Below, one piece after another: positions 58,961 to 64,000 of a stretch of 64,000 nt of DNA (position 1 is its first letter; every line of letters starts with the position of its first letter). The notes beneath the pieces are model-generated. The model did no database searches. It was not told the DNA's origin and saw only the letters and a program-made list of their open reading frames with translations. The translations under genes and the position numbers were made by a program. This DNA is from Perognathus longimembris pacificus (lineage: Eukaryota; Chordata; Mammalia; Rodentia; Heteromyidae), in contig NC_063171.1 in assembly GCF_023159225.1 (NCBI RefSeq), positions 4,073,501-4,137,500 of the forward strand. The letters are read 5' to 3'.

Positions 58961-59892
58961 TTAATTAAAATGATTTAAAATAGTGAACTCCCCATATCCT
59001 AAACACAGAAACTGAGTGAGTGAAAAGTAAAGTTGCAATGCAACACATATTTCATGTGTATCCCCCTTTAGGGATTTTGCCTATTCCTAGGAGTCTTTGC
59101 CTTGCTCACTTTATAGAAATGATCTTAGATAATATTCAATAACTATGTCAAATGCTGTGTGCATTGTTAAATATATCCTAAGTCTTCTTCCTGCTAGGCC
59201 CACCCTTGTCTCCTAAAACATTATTCATTTCATCTTGTCAAGTGGTAATTCCCAACTACCTCCCTCATTACCCCACCAGTCACTACAGCCTACTAACCGG
59301 GGCCTTTATCTGTGTCTTATAATTTAACTTTTCCACATTTGTTATTTGTTTTTTAATTGTTGACCATGGAATATCCAGTATTCCTTGTGATTGAAACATT
59401 TTATCTTCTGAGTATTTATATACATTCTTAGACATTTGTATTTATTTTAAATATTTAAAAATTACACCAGTGATCCATAAACAATGATTCAAAACTACAG
59501 AAATGCTTAGAAAATTGTAGCATAGATAACTGGAGTCATTGCTTTTAGAATTTTCTTGATTACTTTATGCATCCTTTTGAACTTAAGAATGAGCTTATCA
59601 TTGTACATGAAAATTACTGTGATAATTTTGGTAGTTATACTAAAGTTTATAATTTTTTCAAAAACAAACATCTTTCTAACTAGTCTTCTCATAGATTATG
59701 ATATGCTTTCTAAAATTCATTAGGTGCTTATGTGGCACTCTTCTAGTAAGAAATTCTAAATTTTATATGGTTCTGTGTAGTTCCTGCTACTAGTTATGTC
59801 TCAGGACCCTATGATTTTGTATAAAAATATATTCTTTTAGCATAATACTTTTTAATAGCTTTACACTAATGCATTAGAAAATCACTAAATTG
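58961..59892. other. Unannotated stretch
   Basis: AT-rich; nothing recognised. Confidence 0.4.
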
Positions 59893-60120
59893 TGCTAGGT
59901 AGGTGCCAATGCCTGTAATCCTAACTACTCAGGAGGCTGAAATCTCAGGATCGCAGAATGAAGCTAGCCCAGGCAGGAAAGTTTGTGATACTCTGTTCTC
60001 TGGTTGACCACCCAAGGGCCAGAACTAGAGCTGTGGTTCAAGTGGTAGATCAGTAGCCTTGAGCATATAAGCTCAAGGCCCTAGGCTCTGAGTTCAAACA
60101 CCAGGACTGGCACAAAAAGA
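59893..60120 (+). mobile_element. B1-like + Geo chimeric SINE
   Basis: CAATGCCTGTAATCCTAACT, ACTCAGGAGGCTGAAATCTC, AGGATCGCAGAATGAAGCTA (B1), TTCTCTGGTTGACCACCCAA (linker), GAGCTGTGGTTCAAGTGGTA, CTGAGTTCAAACACCAGGAC (Geo). Confidence 0.85.
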
Positions 60121-60240
60121 AAAGTATCAAATTTCATCTCTTGGTCTTGTATTCACTCACTTTCTGAATTAAATTATTTATTTCAGTAGTTTTTCAATTA
60201 TTTTCCTTGCATTGTCTAGCTTTGAAAACTACACTGTTTT
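60121..60240. other. Short unannotated stretch
   Basis: Nothing recognised. Confidence 0.4.
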
Positions 60241-61005
60241 CAAATGTTTCATTTTTCCAACAAATACATATATATATTTGTGTATATCGATCTGTCTATC
60301 TATCTCTATATCCACATATATAAATATATAGAGTTCATATATAAGAAAAATACATGAATAATATGCATGCATAAACATGAATATTTTTAGTAGTGCCTTT
60401 TTCATATATAAAAATATATATACGTACATAAATAGAAATGTATACTTGTATATAAATGTATATATACATTATATAAACACATACATTTATATGTCTATAT
60501 TTCACATATACATATATTTCATATATGTATATATGGTGATTTTCCTTTTTATGTAATATATACAAATTATATATACATAATATATTATTATATAAAATAT
60601 GCATATTATATACATAACATGCATAATATAAATATTATATATAACTAATATATTTAGATAATATATTATATGAAAATATAATATGTGTATATTATACATA
60701 TATACATTTATAAAAAACCTATAACGCTTTATATAGTATTATATATTAGTTATATATTCTATATTATATACATATATGTATGTGTATATATTATGTAATA
60801 ATATATGTATTATATATTATAATAGTATATATTACATATACATATTATATTCATATATATGCATGCATACATATTTTATATGTATATACACATTTGTGTT
60901 CATTTGTATATGTATTATATGTATATATGTACATATACACATTATATATAAAGGAAACTATATATATATACATATTATGTAGTCACATACATATAAGTAA
61001 ACACA
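60241..61005. repeat. Long TATA/TATG/TACA-rich block
   Basis: About 760 bp, almost entirely alternating A/T with ATG/CAT interruptions and many short self-complementary pieces (ATATGTATATAT, ATATATAC). It lies directly on the tail side of the minus-strand SINE at 61013, so it probably grew from that tail. Short Tyr/Ile-rich open frames inside it are artefacts. Confidence 0.9.
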
Positions 61006-61012
61006 TTTTTGT

Positions 61013-61242
61013 GTGTTGGTGCTGGGGCTTGAACTTGGAGCCTAGGCATTGTTCCTGACCTTTTGTGCTCAAGGCTAGTAATTCTACCAGTTGAACCACA
61101 GCTCCACTTCTTGTTTTTTATGGTTAATTGGAGATAAGAGTTTCACAGACTTCTTGCCTCAGCTGGCTTTGAATTGAAACCCTCAGATTTCAGCTTCCTA
61201 AATAGCTTATATTATAGGTGTGAGCCATCAGCATCTAGCAGC
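61013..61242 (-). mobile_element. B1-like + Geo chimeric SINE, well preserved
   Basis: Reversed: TTGGTGCTGGGGCTTGAACT, GTGCTCAAGGCTAGTAATTC, AACCACAGCTCCACTTCTTG, TGGTTAATTGGAGATAAGAG, CTCAGCTGGCTTTGAATTGA, TTATAGGTGTGAGCCATCAG. Confidence 0.85.
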
Positions 61243-63297
61243 ATACACATTTTATGACATGTAATTTGTATTTTTTTTAACTTTACCTCCTGTTTAGCAT
61301 ATTAGATAGTGATATTAACCAAAGCCACTCTTGGTTTTCTACAGTTATTACTCATTGCACTTTGCAGAAAAACACATTGGTACTGGTGGTGTTTGCTAAG
61401 TTCAATATTTTATATTTGACTAGTTTCACTATTTAATTTTATTCATTTCTTTAATTTTTTGTACATTTTATTTCTTTCCAACTTCATAAAAATTTATTCT
61501 TAGTTTACTCCTGTTAAAAACATTTTCTATAATCTGTTATATAAATTAATGTCATGCTCAGGCAGCCATATTTTTCGCTAACATTTAGACCATATGATAC
61601 TGAACTCCCTTAATTGAGTTACAAATCACATCAGATTGGGAGTTTAAGGAAAGATGACGGTGGATTTATTCTGATGCAGAAAACCAGGGAAATGTTCACC
61701 CTTTTCATGTGACAAATCTAAGTCATGAGCAGCTGAACAGAGCCGGAGTCCTGGGGGAGATAATGAGCAGCACTTGGGCTAGGAATTATTGTCCTTGGCG
61801 GAGGAAAAGCAAAAACAAAAACTAATTTGAGTCTCCCGTTTCCATTTGAGGACCTTGTTATGGTTGTCTTACAAGTCAAATGGGAAGTGTTTCCCAGTCG
61901 AACTTCTAGTTGGTAATTTGAAGGCCACGAATTTCTTTAGGGATTAAAAATGTAGCATTATCATTGAGTGAAAAACACCAATACAACCAAAATGGTCAAC
62001 ATGATGTGAAATCAGATTTTTAATCAACTCCGCATTTAGAAAAAGCATTTTTTTGTGAATAGTTTGTTATTAAGTAGAGCAATCCAGTTATGAGTATAAA
62101 ATCCCTGGAAGTCTTGGTCTTTCTGCTAATAACATCCAGGTTCTTGTGCAGATAACTCTCATGCAGGTGACTGGGGAGCTTAGGGTATGATTTCAGAACC
62201 TCAGGAGGAATTTCCAACTTGAAATTTCCCATTAGTCTTCACTAAATGGGCAACTCTGTTCTTTTGGCTCTACTCCCTACAACTCTAGGTAGATTTTTAT
62301 TGATGGTCTACCAAGATAGCATTTTTCTGGATTAATTTCAGGTGAAGATACTGCATGTTACAAACAAGTCTTTTAAAACCCTGAACAATAGCTCCTAAAT
62401 GGGAAAGAAAGCACAAGAACTCTTGAGTTCTAAGTGACTATTTACTAGACTACTAAGACTTATTAAAATGCATCCCTGAGTACTCAAAAGTGAATTCTGG
62501 ATGTGATCTTAGTCTCTTGCATTTATTGCAAGTTTACATAACTTTGGGCAGTCTAAACCTAGTTCTGCTACTAAGAAAGATGGGAGGCTAAGAACCAGAA
62601 AGATGTGAGCAGGAAGGAGCTTGTAGTACTTTCAAATGTCCAAAGAGGAGTCCCCTCCCCAATGTCTAGCCTAGGAACTGACAGGATGAAAAGAAGTCAC
62701 CATAGTAGTGGTAAAGACAAGGAAATGAAAATGGGTCGGAACAAAATATTTTTTTTCTCATGGATAAGTTATCTCTAAAGCTTTTAAAGACATTTGAGTA
62801 AGGCAGGCTCCAACATGAGATTTCTTCAGACCCTAGGCCTTCCTACCAGCTAGTCTAGTTACTAGTCCAGCTACTAGAGAGCCTAGTTACTCCAGGACAC
62901 CGAGTGAAGTTTATAAATACCTTTCTCTGTGTGCCTGTTTACATATAAAAATATAATGACAAACAGAAGGATGCATGGACTGTTCTTCAGCACAACATAA
63001 CCATACAATGATGTGACTCTCTCCTAATTGCATTACCAGGCAGTCTTCTCTGGCCATTCAATTGCATATAATAATGTCTGTTGCTATTAAATGGCAATAA
63101 ATATGCAATTCATAAATATTCTAGTTTTTAAAAAGTCTGGTACAAGCCATGACTCTTCCTTCCTAGAGAAGCCAGGAAATTGCAGAGACAAACTTGGGCT
63201 TTTGCTTCTGGCTGATGGGTGTGACCCAGATCCACTACTCATGTCACTAATCATTGTGCATTCTGATCCATGGTGCTTACAAAGAGAGAGCAGGTTT
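61243..63297. other. Unannotated stretch
   Basis: 2 kb of AT-rich unique-looking DNA with no gene or named repeat. Confidence 0.4.
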
Positions 63298-63522
63298 GTC
63301 AGGTGAGGTGGCTCACACCTAGAATCCTAGCTACTCAGGAAGCTGGGGTCTGTGGGTTGCTTTTAAAAGCCAGCCTTAGCAAGAAAGTCTGTGAGACTCT
63401 TATTTCCAATTAGCCACCAAAAAGGAAGAAGTAGAGACATCACCCAAGTGGTAGAGTGCCAGACTCGAACAAAAAAAGCTAAGAAGACAGTGCCGGGGAC
63501 CTGAATTTAAGCACCAGGGTTG

Positions 63523-63572
<50 letters not shown>
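63298..63572 (+). mobile_element. B1-like + Geo SINE with (CA)n tail
   Basis: GGTGAGGTGGCTCACACCTA, ATCCTAGCTACTCAGGAAGC, AGCAAGAAAGTCTGTGAGAC, TCTTATTTCCAATTAGCCAC, AAGTGGTAGAGTGCCAGACT, CTGAATTTAAGCACCAGGGT, then TGGTA and (CA)n at 63523-63572. The dinucleotide array is in the exact tail position. Confidence 0.85.
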
Positions 63573-63575
<3 letters not shown>

Positions 63576-64000
63576 TGTGGAGAAAAAAAAAGAGAAAAGC
63601 CAGTTTATATTTAGTTAGGTAACATTTTAGCCTTTTCCTTCCTAAGAAACTGATACTTAAAACAAAGGCTGAAATCTGTGGTAGCTAACCCTCAAAGTTA
63701 TTTTCCCAAAGTACAGAGGAATTATCAACAACCATTCCAAGAACAAAGATGAATACCAGAAAAAAAAAACAGCAAAGTGTCAGGTGTCATTATTACAGTT
63801 AAACCCATCCCTTTCAAATAATCAGATTACCAACTTTTTTTCTATTCATCTCTGTATCTTCAAGAGCCTTCCTGGCTAGCCTCTTTACCACTTAACATGA
63901 GAATATGCGGCTCTGGGCACTGTCAGTTGTGCTGTTGGCTAAAGAACTTTGAGATTTCAATCTTAAACACATTATCTTTCTGTAAGAAGCAAACCATGAT
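63573..64000. other. Unannotated end of window
   Basis: Nothing recognised. Confidence 0.4.

Noticed and set aside
60335..61058. Tyr/Ile-rich frames up to 92 codons
   Set aside because: Translations of the alternating AT block.

Overview
This window is mammalian nuclear DNA with no recognisable host protein-coding gene. It is an AT-rich intergenic or intronic stretch built from transposable-element copies of many ages, the microsatellites that grew from their tails, and unique-looking sequence. The best pointer to the organism is a dimeric SINE with a tRNA-Ala/ID-like left half and an unrelated right half. That structure matches IDL-Geo, described only from Geomyoidea (kangaroo rats, pocket mice, pocket gophers). 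Six such copies lie at 31.8, 36.4, 38.9, 42.6, 52.6 and 58.0 kb, so I read the source as a geomyoid rodent; the species cannot be told from the sequence alone.

Layout. 0-9 kb: unique DNA with (CCCT/CCTT)n, (TG)n and (GGAA)n arrays, old L1 3' ends, B1-type SINEs and a MIR. 10-12 kb: the most GC-rich stretch, containing a solo LTR (10700-11285, probable 6-bp target duplication) followed by an MLT1 LTR. 14.7-16.4 kb: a local direct duplication of about 310 bp. 16.6-18.7 kb: a young 5'-truncated L1 with a 493-codon open ORF2 remnant and an 11-bp target duplication. 22.2-25.5 kb: a composite SINE, a 5'-inverted L1, a retroviral solo LTR and a cluster of microsatellites and SINEs. 25.5-27.5 kb: a second L1, carrying about 100 bp of apparent 3'-transduced sequence inside a 14-bp target duplication. 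30.3-30.7 kb: a GC-rich LTR-like block. 37.5-38.3 kb: a moderately GC-rich block with (CAG)13. 42.4-42.8 kb: a tiny L1 3' end beside an IDL-Geo, each with its own target duplication. 44-48 kb: MLT1, a twin-primed L1 with target duplication, and ancient Tigger-type DNA transposons. 53.4-59 kb: one old L1 broken into ordered pieces by an ERVL-type provirus remnant, SINEs and other insertions. 60.2-61.0 kb: a TATA/TATG-rich block of about 760 bp.

Nothing here acts as an operon or pathway; the story is insertion history. The most informative observations are target-site duplications that can be read directly, two independent twin-primed L1 inversions, a 3' transduction, an L1 truncated exactly in the G-rich 3'UTR tract, sharing of one 3' module between two SINE families, and the link between SINE type and the kind of microsatellite at its tail. 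I found no convincing undescribed molecular system.
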